Positions 5,932-13,767 of a DNA stretch of 21,430 bases are shown here, piece after piece. Location of the stretch: the NCBI GenBank assembly GCA_944353735.1, contig CALVPU010000152.1, positions 1-21,430 on the forward strand. Direction: 5' to 3'. Positions within the stretch are counted from its first letter, which is position 1. Each line of letters begins with the position of its first letter. The stretch comes from an uncultured Eubacteriales bacterium. Lineage in GTDB: Bacteria; Bacillota; Clostridia; Christensenellales; Aristaeellaceae. The notes under the pieces are model-generated. The model ran no database searches. It saw only the letters and a list, made by a program, of their open reading frames with translations, and was not told where the DNA came from. The translations under genes were made by a program, and so were the position numbers.

Positions 5932-7810
5932 CCAGAAAGCCAGAGCGATCGCCTCTGTCCTGATCGTCGTGCTCGCGCTGGTGCTGATCGTCACCGGCGT
6001 CGTCGGCATGAGCCGGCGCGCCACCGCGACGGGCGAGGAGATCCTCACCAACATGCGCACGCGCGCGGTGCTCATCGCCACCGGCGAAGGCGCGGTGGAA
6101 TCCTACGTCGCCATCGCCGCGGATCAGGCGCGCGAGGCGGCGCAGGCGGCGGGGGCGAGCATGTCCGAAATCCGCGAGGCCGTCGCCGCCGCCGAGGAGG
6201 AGGCGCGCAACAATTCCTCCGCGAACCTGCTCGACTACGCGACCGCCGATACGACCGGTCTGGACGCGGCGCTGAGCACGCTGCGCGCGGCGCTGATGGA
6301 CTATCGCGCCGAGGAAGCGGCGGCGGAAGCGGCGTATGTCGAACAGATGCAGGCGACCGCAGCGCCGGAGGAAACGGAAGTGGACACCTCGCAGCTGACT
6401 TCGGAGGCCGACCTCGAGGCGATGCTCGCCGAAGAGGAGGAAGTTGAGGTCGACATGTCCGGCTTCGTCGCCACCGAGCGCATGAACGAGCTGCGCGCGA
6501 TCGCCGACGAGAAGTACGCCGGCGTCTGCACCGAGCTGATGGCGCTGTACGACACGCTCGATCAGGCGGCGCTGGACACGCTCGAGGGCACGATCTTTGA
6601 CATCGTCTCCCAGTCCGGCGACGATTTTGCCCGCGAATACGACCGCTACAACGCGGCGGGCGGCGCGGCGGCGCTGAGCAACCGCTTCGGCGCGTGGGTC
6701 ATCCGTTACGGCGACGACCTCGTGTATGTCGGCGTCGGGCTGATCCTGGCGGCGCTGGTGGTGTTCTTCTATCCCACGCTGGTCAAGAAGCTCGGCGTGC
6801 CGCGCATGATCATCGGCCTGTTCTTCGTGCTGCTGTGCGTGGTAGCGCTGATCTACGACCTGTCGCTCAGCGGCCTGATGAGCAACACGCTCGTGCGCAT
6901 GGGCATGAACTCCATCCTCGTGCTGGCGATGGCGCCGGGCATCCAGTGCGGCATCGGCCTGAACCTCGGCCTGCCGATCGGCATCGTCGGGGGCCTGATC
7001 GGCGGTCTGCTCGCCATCGAGTGGCAGATCGGCGGCTGGCTTGGGTTCGTGTTCGCCTGCCTGGTCGGCATGGCGATCTCCGCCGTGAGCGGCGCGCTGT
7101 ACGGCATGCTGCTCAACCGCCTGAAGGGCAGCGAGATGTCGGTCACGACCTACGTTGGCTTCTCGATCGTCTCGCTGATGTGCATTGCTTGGCTGGTGCT
7201 GCCGTTCAACTCGCTGGAACTGCGCTGGCCGCTGGGCACGGGTCTGCGCAACACGATCGTCATGAGCGACGCGACGTCGTTCGGACACATCCTCGACAAC
7301 TTCCTGTCGTTCAGCATCGGCGGCTTTACGGTTCCGACGGGACTGCTGCTGTTCATGGCGCTGTGCTGCTATCTGGTGTGGCTGTTCATGCGCTCGCGCA
7401 CGGGCGTGGCGATGATGGCGGTCGGCAACAACCGCCGCTTCGCCGAGGCGACCGGCGTCAACGTCGACCGGATGCGCATCATCGGCACGATGATCTCCAC
7501 GATGCTCGGCGCCGTCGGCATCCTCGTCTATTCGCAGAGCTACGGCTTCATGCAGCTGTATACCGCGCCGCGGCAGATGGGCTTCGTCGCCGCGTCCGCC
7601 ATTCTCATCGGCGGTGCGACGACCTCGCGCTGCAAGATCAGCCACGTGCTGATCGGCACGTTCCTGTTCCAGGGCGTGTTGACGCTGGGCATGCCGGTCG
7701 CCAACGCGCTGGTGCCGCAGTCCACCATTTCGGAGACGATGCGTATCCTCATCTCCAACGGCATCATCCTCTATGCGCTGACCAAGTCGGGAGGTGAGCA
7801 GCGTGCGTAA
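5924..7810 (+). CDS. ABC transporter permease 1 with a large N-terminal extracytoplasmic domain
   Basis: Membrane subunit of the importer (ribose/nucleoside permease superfamily, BPD_transp_2 type). ATG 5924 is chosen because GGAGG at 5911-5915 is 8 nt upstream; GTG 5918 in the same frame is the alternative. Of 628 residues, about 9-28 form a first membrane helix. Then about 235 mostly hydrophilic, Ala/Glu-rich residues follow (to about 265), partly coiled-coil-like. From about 268 onward come the usual clustered helices with the Gly-rich GLNLGLPIGIVGGLIGG segment and the cytoplasmic EATGVNVDRMR loop typical of the family, which contacts the ATPase. Typical family permeases are about 300-400 residues, so the inserted domain is the notable feature. 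It could contact the unlipidated binding protein. The stop overlaps permease 2 by 8 nt. Confidence 0.88.
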   Translation: MGNQKARAIASVLIVVLALVLIVTGVVGMSRRATATGEEILTNMRTRAVLIATGEGAVESYVAIAADQAREAAQAAGASMSEIREAVAAAEEEARNNSSANLLDYATADTTGLDAALSTLRAALMDYRAEEAAAEAAYVEQMQATAAPEETEVDTSQLTSEADLEAMLAEEEEVEVDMSGFVATERMNELRAIADEKYAGVCTELMALYDTLDQAALDTLEGTIFDIVSQSGDDFAREYDRYNAAGGAAALSNRFGAWVIRYGDDLVYVGVGLILAALVVFFYPTLVKKLGVPRMIIGLFFVLLCVVALIYDLSLSGLMSNTLVRMGMNSILVLAMAPGIQCGIGLNLGLPIGIVGGLIGGLLAIEWQIGGWLGFVFACLVGMAISAVSGALYGMLLNRLKGSEMSVTTYVGFSIVSLMCIAWLVLPFNSLELRWPLGTGLRNTIVMSDATSFGHILDNFLSFSIGGFTVPTGLLLFMALCCYLVWLFMRSRTGVAMMAVGNNRRFAEATGVNVDRMRIIGTMISTMLGAVGILVYSQSYGFMQLYTAPRQMGFVAASAILIGGATTSRCKISHVLIGTFLFQGVLTLGMPVANALVPQSTISETMRILISNGIILYALTKSGGEQRA

Positions 7811-9041
7811 AGATTTTCGAACCCTGATGCGCGACAACGCTGTCACGATCATGTTCGTGGTGCTGTGCCTCGTGGCGTTCTTCCTGTCGGGACAGTCGCT
7901 CGGCTACGTGGCGTATGAACTGTTCGGTCGCCTTTCGCGCAACGCGTTCATCGTTCTGGCGCTGATCATACCGATCATCGCCGGCATGGGCATCAACTTC
8001 GCCATCACCATCGGCGCCATGGCGGCGCAGATTGCGGCGCTGTGGGTGACGGAATGGCAGATTCCCGGCCTCGGCGGCTTCGCCGTCGCCGCGCTGATGA
8101 CGGTTCCGATCGCGGCGCTGTTCGGCTTCCTGATCGGCAAGCTGCTCAACCGCATGAAGGGGCAGGAGATGATCGGCGGCCTGATCCTCGGCTACTTTGC
8201 CAACGGTCTGTACCAGCTGCTGTTCCTGTTCATCTTCGGCAACCTCATCCCGCTGCACACGGACGGTCTGGTCATCAAGGGCTCCACGGGCGTGGCGAAC
8301 ACGATCGACCTCAACCGCATTCAGGCGGCGCTGGACGGCATCTGGCGCCTGGACTTCAACACGGCGTTCTACGTCTGCATGGCGCTGGCGGCGGTGTGGT
8401 TCATCGTCCGTCTGGCGATGAAGAAGACCTCGGCGAAGTCGGGCGGCATCTCGCTGGGCGTGCTGGCGGCGGTGGTGCTGATCTATCAGATCCCCGCGAT
8501 CAAGGCGGGCTTTGCCACGCTGCGCATCCCGGTGGTGACGTTCCTGGTCGTCGGCCTGCTGTGCCTGTTCAACGTGGCGATCATGCGCACGCGCCTCGGT
8601 CAGCAGTTCCGCGCGGTCGGTCAGAACATGACCGTCGCCAATGCCGCGGGCATCAACGTCGATCGCGTCCGCGTGATCGCGATCATGATCTCCACCGTGT
8701 TCGCTGGACTGGGTCAGCTGATCTTCGTGCAGAACTTCGGCCTGTTCCAGACCTACGGCGCGCACGAGCAGGTCGGCCTCTATGCCGGCGCGGCGATCCT
8801 CGTCGGCGGCGCGTCCATCGTGCGCGCGACGAACGGTCAGGCGCTGCTGGGCTGCATCCTGTTCCACACGCTGTTCATTGTCGCGCCGCTGGCGGGCACG
8901 AACCTGCTCGGCGACGCCGCCATCGGCGAATACTTCCGCGTGTTCATCTCTTACGGCGTCATCGCGCTGGCGCTGGTGCTCCACGCATGGCGCGGTCGCA
9001 GCGAAAAACGCGACCTGCGCGCGCTGTCGGAAAAGGAATGA
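7803..9041 (+). CDS. ABC transporter permease 2
   Basis: Second membrane subunit of the importer, 412 residues, no large insertion. GTG 7803 is preferred because GGGAGG at 7789-7794 is 8 nt upstream; GTG 7794 in the same frame would lie directly on that site. Hydrophobic helices alternate with the family loops: NAFIVLALIIPIIAGMGINF near the start, LIGKLLNRMKGQEMIGGLI, and AAGINVDRVRVIAIMISTVF, the cytoplasmic loop equivalent to EATGVNVDRMR of permease 1. The two permeases are clearly related and probably form a heterodimer. The gene ends with a strong terminator 10 bases after the stop, closing the importer operon. Confidence 0.9.
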   Translation: MRKDFRTLMRDNAVTIMFVVLCLVAFFLSGQSLGYVAYELFGRLSRNAFIVLALIIPIIAGMGINFAITIGAMAAQIAALWVTEWQIPGLGGFAVAALMTVPIAALFGFLIGKLLNRMKGQEMIGGLILGYFANGLYQLLFLFIFGNLIPLHTDGLVIKGSTGVANTIDLNRIQAALDGIWRLDFNTAFYVCMALAAVWFIVRLAMKKTSAKSGGISLGVLAAVVLIYQIPAIKAGFATLRIPVVTFLVVGLLCLFNVAIMRTRLGQQFRAVGQNMTVANAAGINVDRVRVIAIMISTVFAGLGQLIFVQNFGLFQTYGAHEQVGLYAGAAILVGGASIVRATNGQALLGCILFHTLFIVAPLAGTNLLGDAAIGEYFRVFISYGVIALALVLHAWRGRSEKRDLRALSEKE

Positions 9042-9050
9042 CGAATGCGA

Positions 9051-9081
9051 CGCCCTCGCTCCTGGGAGCGAGGGCGTTTTT
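9051..9081 (+). terminator. Rho-independent terminator of the importer operon
   Basis: CGCCCTCGCTC (9051-9061) pairs with GAGCGAGGGCG (9066-9076), an 11-bp perfect stem with a CTGG loop, followed by five T (9077-9081). Confidence 0.95.
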
Positions 9082-9120
9082 GCCGCGCTGTGCGCGGAGG
9101 ACAGATGAGGAGGAAAGACG

Positions 9121-9504
9121 ATGAAGCGATCGCTGGGCATTGCCCGCTGCGGGCTGGCGTGCTGCCTGTGTTCCGAGAACGACCATTGTGCGGGCTGCGC
9201 CGACTGCGCTGCGCACGCGGACTGCGAAAACCTGCGCTGTTCGCTGGCGCACGGATACGCGCACTGCTACGAGTGCCCCGATGCGGAGGAATGCCGCAAG
9301 GGGCTGCTGGTCAAGGTCAAGCCGCGCGGCTTTACGCTGTTCGCGCGCCGCTATGGGACGGAGCGCCTGATGGACCGCCTTGAGCGCGACGAGCGCCGCG
9401 GCGTGGTCTACCATCGCGTCGGCGTTGAAGGCGACTACGATGACTTTCCCAGCGCGGAAGCGCTGGTTGCGGCGCTGTGCGCGGACGACGGGCATGCGGA
9501 CTGA
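9121..9504 (+). CDS. DUF3795-like Cys-rich small protein
   Basis: 127 residues; ATG 9121 follows GAGGAGGAAAG with good spacing. Twelve cysteines fall within the first 58 residues (positions 10, 14, 15, 17, 23, 26, 29, 35, 40, 49, 52, 58), in patterns such as CGLACCLC, CAGCADC and CYECPDAEEC. The second half carries the FTLFARRYG and GVEGDYDDF segments that I associate with DUF3795 proteins. The cysteines suggest metal (zinc or iron-sulfur) binding; the biochemical role is unknown. It is probably cytoplasmic, with no signal peptide or membrane segment. It sits 40 bases after a strong terminator with no obvious promoter of its own, so it may depend on readthrough or on an unrecognised promoter. 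Shared function with the importer is not implied. Confidence 0.82.
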   Translation: MKRSLGIARCGLACCLCSENDHCAGCADCAAHADCENLRCSLAHGYAHCYECPDAEECRKGLLVKVKPRGFTLFARRYGTERLMDRLERDERRGVVYHRVGVEGDYDDFPSAEALVAALCADDGHAD

Positions 9505-9545
9505 GCGTTCATCAAAAATTAACGGACAAAATGCCGCTCCGTATA

Positions 9546-9573
9546 TTGACTTTCTTTGATTTTTGATTATAAT
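9546..9573 (+). promoter_or_regulatory. Sigma-A promoter of the Hsp20 gene
   Basis: TTGACT (9546-9551), a 16-bp spacer and TATAAT (9568-9573). This is a strong housekeeping-type promoter in an AT-rich stretch. Start of transcription would be near 9580. I see no CIRCE inverted repeat (TTAGCACTC-type) around it. Confidence 0.85.
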
Positions 9574-9617
9574 AGAATCATCGTTCAGAGATGAGCGAGG
9601 CGGTTAAAGACCACAGA

Positions 9618-9680
9618 CGCATGACCTGCAAAGGCCGGATGCGACCTTACATGACTGGCAGTGTTACCAGCGGTGCAAGG
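9618..9680 (+). other. Structured 5' leader of Hsp20 mRNA (candidate thermosensor or cis-RNA)
   Basis: The roughly 120-nt leader contains two consecutive predicted hairpins. The first joins CGCAT (9618-9622) to ATGCG (9639-9643), with an inner CCT-GCAA-AGG stem (9625-9634) closed by a GNRA tetraloop. The second joins CCTTACA (9645-9651) to TGCAAGG (9674-9680) with one A-C mismatch, a 3x3 internal loop, and an inner CTGG/CCAG stem (9655-9670). The ribosome site lies 11 nt downstream and is not obviously sequestered by these stems. Pairing was done by eye. Confidence 0.45.
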
Positions 9681-9703
9681 CCAAATGATTGGAGGTTCGC
9701 ATT

Positions 9704-10165
9704 ATGAGCACGTATCTTCCCACTGTTTTTGGAGAAAACCTGATGGACGTTTTTGACGATTTCGACCGGAACTTCTTCCGCGGCTTTGGCAACATCGATC
9801 GCACGCTGTACGGCAAGCACGCGCAGAACATGATGAAGACCGATGTCAAGGAGACGGACGATGGCTATGAAGTCGACGTGGATCTGCCGGGCTTCAAGAA
9901 GGACGAAATCCTGCTTGAACTGAACAACGGGTATCTGACCATCTCCGCCGAGAAATCGCTGGAGAAGGACGGCGAAAGCAAGAAGGGCAAGATGCTCCGT
10001 CAGGAGCGCTACGCGGGCGTCATGCAGCGCAGCTTCTATGTCGGCGAGCACGTCACGGAGGAGAACGTCAAGGCCTCGTACGAGAGCGGCGTTTTGCACC
10101 TGACGATCCCGAAGAAGGAAGCGGCGAAGGTCCCCGAGAAGAAGGTCATTCAGATCGAGGGCTAA
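9704..10165 (+). CDS. Hsp20 / alpha-crystallin family small heat-shock protein
   Basis: ATP-independent chaperone that binds unfolding proteins and holds them for refolding; cytoplasmic oligomer. The 153-residue product starts at ATG 9704 (GGAGGT at 9691-9696). The N-terminal arm is short and aromatic (MDVFDDFDRNFFRGFGN). The alpha-crystallin domain runs from about 41 to 147, with VDLPGFKKDEILLELNNGYL, the SFYVGEHV strand and the ESGVLHLTIPK segment (A/G-x-L motif as GVL). The end carries an I-x-I element (IQI) used in oligomer assembly. Family assignment is secure; the paralogue name is not. It is monocistronic, with its own promoter, a long leader and a double downstream hairpin. Confidence 0.95.
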   Translation: MSTYLPTVFGENLMDVFDDFDRNFFRGFGNIDRTLYGKHAQNMMKTDVKETDDGYEVDVDLPGFKKDEILLELNNGYLTISAEKSLEKDGESKKGKMLRQERYAGVMQRSFYVGEHVTEENVKASYESGVLHLTIPKKEAAKVPEKKVIQIEG

Positions 10166-10171
10166 ACCCTG

Positions 10172-10199
10172 CGCCCCGCCGGTTCGCGCCGGCGGGGCG
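10172..10199 (+). terminator. Strong hairpin after the Hsp20 gene
   Basis: CGCCCCGCCGG (10172-10182) pairs perfectly with CCGGCGGGGCG (10189-10199), an 11-bp stem. Only TCT follows, so it may stabilise the mRNA or terminate weakly ahead of the next hairpin. Confidence 0.6.
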
Positions 10200-10218
10200 T
10201 CTCCATTGGGAAACGCTG

Positions 10219-10262
10219 CGGGCGGTTTCGATTCTCAGGAACGAAGCCGCCCGACTTTTTTT
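10219..10262 (+). terminator. Rho-independent terminator
   Basis: CGGGCGGTTTCG (10219-10230) pairs with CGAAGCCGCCCG (10241-10252), 12 bp with one G-T pair and a 10-nt loop, followed by AC and seven T. It separates the Hsp20 unit from the MarR operon. Confidence 0.93.
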
Positions 10263-10297
10263 ACGCAATGTATCCTGTTCCGCAGGCCGCCGCGTGG

Positions 10298-10303
10298 TAT
10301 AAT
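10298..10303 (+). promoter_or_regulatory. Promoter of the MarR operon (extended -10)
   Basis: TATAAT at 10298-10303 is preceded by TGG, giving an extended -10 element. No good -35 hexamer is visible at the expected distance. Transcription would start near 10310. Confidence 0.65.
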
Positions 10304-10312
10304 GTTTGACAT

Positions 10313-10323
10313 GCAACAGTTGC
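10313..10323. promoter_or_regulatory. Palindrome at the MarR transcription start (candidate operator)
   Basis: GCAACAGTTGC is a perfect 5-bp inverted repeat around a central A, about 10 bases downstream of the -10 box. The position suits autorepression by the MarR protein encoded next. A short hairpin GCCGC-CTGA-GCGGC (10322-10335) follows before the ribosome site. Confidence 0.4.
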
Positions 10324-10350
10324 CGCCTGAGCGGCGCGGGGAGGGCGGAC

Positions 10351-10794
10351 ATGGATGAGCGGCATGCGGTGATCGTGCAGATCCTCTGTCTGGCGAACCG
10401 ACTGTCGCGCGAGGCCGGTTCGCTCGGCGACGGGCGCAGCAGCGCGGGCATCTCCGCCGTCAACGCGCGCATACTCGCCTATCTGGCGGAGCGCGACGGC
10501 GAGGACGTATTCCAGCGCGACATCGAGGAGGCGTTCGCCATCCGGCGCAGCACGGTCTCGCGCGTGGTGCGGCGCATGGAGGAAAAGCAATGGATTCGCC
10601 GCGAGCCGGTCGCGCGCGACGCGCGGCTGAAGCGGCTGGTGCTGACCGAGCGCGCGCGGGCGCTCCAGCGCGCCGCGGCGGACGGGATCGCCGGCTTCGA
10701 GGCGCGCGCGACGGCGGGCCTCGCGCCGCAGGAGCTGGACGCGCTGCGGTCGCTGCTGGACAGGATCGCCGCGAACCTGAGAGACGAGGAATAG
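10351..10794 (+). CDS. MarR family transcriptional regulator
   Basis: Dimeric winged-helix DNA-binding repressor or activator, 147 residues. ATG 10351 lies behind GGGGAGGGCGG (10337-10347); an in-frame ATG at 10306 would lie upstream of the predicted transcription start. The winged helix covers about 37-105: recognition helix around RRSTVSRVVRRMEEK (65-79) and a wing REPVARDARLKRLVLT (84-99) with the family D-x-R-x-K-x-L-x-LT pattern (Asp90, Arg92). A small ligand or oxidation usually controls DNA binding in MarR proteins; no redox cysteine pair is evident (a single Cys at 13). It is the first gene of the likely operon with the activase, HgdB-like protein and flavodoxin-like reductase, so it probably controls them. 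Confidence 0.92.
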   Translation: MDERHAVIVQILCLANRLSREAGSLGDGRSSAGISAVNARILAYLAERDGEDVFQRDIEEAFAIRRSTVSRVVRRMEEKQWIRREPVARDARLKRLVLTERARALQRAAADGIAGFEARATAGLAPQELDALRSLLDRIAANLRDEE

Positions 10795-10842
10795 GCGCAC
10801 AGAGGACGACGAAGCGCGGCGCGCTTTACAAAGGGGAATTCT

Positions 10843-13767
10843 ATGAAAATCGGCTTGGACATCGGCTCCACCACGATCAAGGCGGTGGTGTTCGACGGCG
10901 CGGGACAGATCGTCTTTCGCCACTATGAGCGCCACTGCGCGCGCATCAACGAGCTCTGCGCGAGCCTGCTTTCGCGCATCGACGAGCAGTTTCCGGACGG
11001 CGACTTCCAGCTGGCGATTTCCGGCTCGGCGGGCATGGGATTGGCGGAGGACGTCGGCGCCGACTTCCTGCAGGAGGTCTACGCCACGCGCGTGGCGCTG
11101 AAGAAGATGGCGCCCGGCACGGACGTCGCCATCGAGCTGGGCGGCGAGGACGCCAAGATCCTCTTCCTGACCGGCGCAGGCGGGCTGGAGGTGCGCATGA
11201 ACGGCAGCTGCGCCGGCGGCACGGGCGCGTTCATCGACCAGATGGCGACGCTGATGGACGTGCCGGTCGAGGATCTGGAGGCGCTGTCGCGCGCGCATGA
11301 GCGCACCTACGCCATCGCCTCGCGCTGCGGCGTGTTTGCCAAGTCGGACATCCAGCCGCTGCTCAATCAGGGCGCGCGCAAGGAGGACATCGCCCGCAGC
11401 ATCTTCGAGGCGGTGGCGAACCAGACCATCGCGGGACTGGCGCAGGGCCGGCCCATTGCCGGCAACGTCGTCTATCTCGGCGGACCGCTGACGTTTTTCT
11501 CCCAGCTGCGCGACAGCTTCGACAAGGCGCTGGGCGTGCGCGGCGTCTGTCCGGACGATTCGCTGTTTTCCGTGGCGGTCGGCGCGGCGGAGCACGCCCG
11601 GCAGCCGGTGCGGCTGCCGGAGATGATCGAGCGCGTGAAGCGCCGCGTCGGTCGCGGCAACCGCGCGAGCTGTCCGGCGCTGTTCGCCAGCGCGGCGGAG
11701 TACGAGGCGTTCCGCGCCCGCCACGACGCCCACAGCGTGCCGACGGTGTTCGATCCGGACTACGCCGGCAACGTCTACATCGGCATCGACGCCGGCTCAA
11801 CGACGATCAAGGCGGTCGCCATCGACGAGGACAGGCGCATCCTCAAGAGCGCCTACCTCGCCAACCGCGGCAACCCGATTCCCGCGGTGTGCGATTTCCT
11901 GATCTCGTTCTATCGCGAATATCCCAAGGCGAAGGTCGCCGGCGCGGCGTCCACCGGCTACGGCGAGGCGCTGGTGCGCGAGGCGTTCCGCCTGGACGGC
12001 GGCGTGGTGGAGACCATCGCCCACTATCTCGCCGCGAAGCAGCTCCAGCCGGACGTGGACTTCATTATCGACATCGGCGGGCAGGACATCAAGTGCTTCC
12101 GCATTCGCGACGGCGCCATCGACGACATCTTCCTGAACGAGGCGTGCTCGTCCGGCTGCGGCTCGTTCATCCAGACGTTCGCCAGCACGTGGGGCCTGCC
12201 GGTCAGCGAGTTTGCGAAGAAGGGGCTGCTCGCGCCGAATCCGGTGGAGCTCGGCTCGCGCTGCACGGTGTTCATGAACTCCTCGGTCAAACAGGCGCAG
12301 AAGGATGGCGCGTCGCTGGAGGACATCTCCGCGGGGCTGTCGATCTCCATCGTCAAGAACGCGCTGTACAAGGTCATCCGCACGGCGAGCGCCAAGGATC
12401 TGGGCGAGCACATCGTCGTGCAGGGCGGCACGTTCTTAAACGACGCCGTGCTGCGCGCCTTCGAGCGCGAGATCGGCAGGGACGTCGTGCGCCCGAACAT
12501 CGCCGGCCTGATGGGCGCTTACGGCGTCGCCGTCTGGATCCGCGAGACCGGTTTTGGGCACAGCAACCTGCTTTCCGCCGAAGAGCTGATGCACTTTACC
12601 CAGACTTCGGAGACGGCGCGCTGCAAGGGCTGCGAGAACCACTGCCTGCTCAACATCATCCGCTTCGACGGCGGGCGGCGCTTCATCAGCGGCAACCGCT
12701 GCGAGCGCATGACGCGCGGCGCCAGGAGCGAGCTGCCCAACCTCTATGCCGAGAAGCGGCGCATGCTGCGCATGCTGCCCAAGGGCAGCGGCGCGCGGGG
12801 CAGGATCGGCATTCCCGTGGGCCTGAACATGTATGAGCTCTTGCCGTTTTGGAACGAGCTGTTCACGCGGCTCGGCTTCGAGGTGGTCCTCTCGCCGGAA
12901 TCGAGCCACGCGCTGTACGCGCGCGGTCAGGCGACGATTCCCTCGGACACGGCGTGCTATCCGGCGAAGCTGCTGCACGGGCACATCGAGTGGCTGCTCG
13001 ACCAGAAGCCGGACGCCATCTTCTATCCCTGCATGAGCTACAACTTTGACGAACACCTCGGCGACAACCACTACAATTGCCCCGTGGTCGCCTATTACCC
13101 CGAGGTGCTCAGGCTCAACGTGCCGCGGTTGAAGGAGACGAAGTTCATCTGTGACTACGTCGGCCTGCACCGTCCGAAGGACTTCGAGAAGCGCTTTCCG
13201 AAGATCCTCGACAAGTACTTCCCCGGCATTCCCGCCAGAGAGGTGCGCGCGGCGGTGCGCGCCGCCTACGCCGCCTATGAAAAGCACATGGCGGAGGTGC
13301 GCGCGCGGGGTCAGCAAATGCTTTCGCAGGCGCGCGCCGAGGGCCGGCAGGTCATCATCCTCTGCGGGCGTCCCTATCACGTCGATCCGGAGATCAGCCA
13401 CGGCATCGACCGGCTGATCGGCGAGCTGGGCGCGGTGGTGGTGACCGAGGATGCTGTCAGCCCGCTGGTGGAGAAGTTCCCCACCGCGGTGCTCAACCAG
13501 TGGACCTATCACGCGCGGCTCTATGCGGCGGCAAAGTACGTCGCCAAATGCGGCGATCCGGGCGTGAACCTCGTGCAGCTGGTGTCGTTCGGCTGCGGCG
13601 TGGACGCCATCACCACCGACGAGACGCGCCGCATCCTCCACGAGGGCGGGCGGCTGTACACCCAGATCAAGATCGACGAAATCACCAACCTCGGCACGGT
13701 GCGCATCCGCCTGCGCAGCCTGTTCGCCGCGCTGGACCAGGAGGCACGCCGCCATGCAAAGGGTTGA
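10843..13767 (+). CDS. Acyl-CoA dehydratase activase-type protein, two BcrAD/BadFG domains plus DUF2229
   Basis: Predicted ATP-hydrolysing iron-sulfur electron donor, 974 residues; AAAGGGGA precedes ATG 10843. Two ASKHA-fold activase domains lie in tandem: residues 1-255 start GLDIGSTTIKAVVFD, and 312-570 start IGIDAGSTTIKAVAID. Each keeps the two cysteines that in HgdC ligate the dimer-bridging 4Fe-4S cluster: Cys123 (SCAGGTG) and Cys162 (SRCGVF) in the first, Cys435/439 (EACSSGCGSF) and Cys474 (SRCTVF) in the second. A Cys cluster follows at 594, 597, 601 and 620. Residues about 653-870 match my recollection of DUF2229 (GLNMYELLPFW, SDTACYPAKL, CGRPYH). In many Clostridia this and the next protein form one polypeptide of about 1400 residues; here they are separate. 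The activated substrate is unknown: no canonical 2-hydroxyacyl-CoA dehydratase pathway genes lie nearby. Confidence 0.9.
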   Translation: MKIGLDIGSTTIKAVVFDGAGQIVFRHYERHCARINELCASLLSRIDEQFPDGDFQLAISGSAGMGLAEDVGADFLQEVYATRVALKKMAPGTDVAIELGGEDAKILFLTGAGGLEVRMNGSCAGGTGAFIDQMATLMDVPVEDLEALSRAHERTYAIASRCGVFAKSDIQPLLNQGARKEDIARSIFEAVANQTIAGLAQGRPIAGNVVYLGGPLTFFSQLRDSFDKALGVRGVCPDDSLFSVAVGAAEHARQPVRLPEMIERVKRRVGRGNRASCPALFASAAEYEAFRARHDAHSVPTVFDPDYAGNVYIGIDAGSTTIKAVAIDEDRRILKSAYLANRGNPIPAVCDFLISFYREYPKAKVAGAASTGYGEALVREAFRLDGGVVETIAHYLAAKQLQPDVDFIIDIGGQDIKCFRIRDGAIDDIFLNEACSSGCGSFIQTFASTWGLPVSEFAKKGLLAPNPVELGSRCTVFMNSSVKQAQKDGASLEDISAGLSISIVKNALYKVIRTASAKDLGEHIVVQGGTFLNDAVLRAFEREIGRDVVRPNIAGLMGAYGVAVWIRETGFGHSNLLSAEELMHFTQTSETARCKGCENHCLLNIIRFDGGRRFISGNRCERMTRGARSELPNLYAEKRRMLRMLPKGSGARGRIGIPVGLNMYELLPFWNELFTRLGFEVVLSPESSHALYARGQATIPSDTACYPAKLLHGHIEWLLDQKPDAIFYPCMSYNFDEHLGDNHYNCPVVAYYPEVLRLNVPRLKETKFICDYVGLHRPKDFEKRFPKILDKYFPGIPAREVRAAVRAAYAAYEKHMAEVRARGQQMLSQARAEGRQVIILCGRPYHVDPEISHGIDRLIGELGAVVVTEDAVSPLVEKFPTAVLNQWTYHARLYAAAKYVAKCGDPGVNLVQLVSFGCGVDAITTDETRRILHEGGRLYTQIKIDEITNLGTVRIRLRSLFAALDQEARRHAKG

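Noticed and set aside
4192..7852. Very long minus-strand open frames (629 and 643 codons) opposite the ATPase and permease genes
   Set aside because: Shadows of the real genes; His/Arg/Asp/Gln-rich translations without membrane helices or motifs, overlapping clear ABC genes.
9505..9703. CIRCE element or a tRNA gene before Hsp20
   Set aside because: No TTAGCACTC-N9-GAGTGCTAA repeat, and the hairpins do not form a cloverleaf with a T-loop sequence.
13739..13767. Frameshift sequencing error joining the two dehydratase proteins
   Set aside because: Not excluded, but the second gene has a proper AGGAGG site and ATG, and there is no homopolymer at the junction; kept as two genes.
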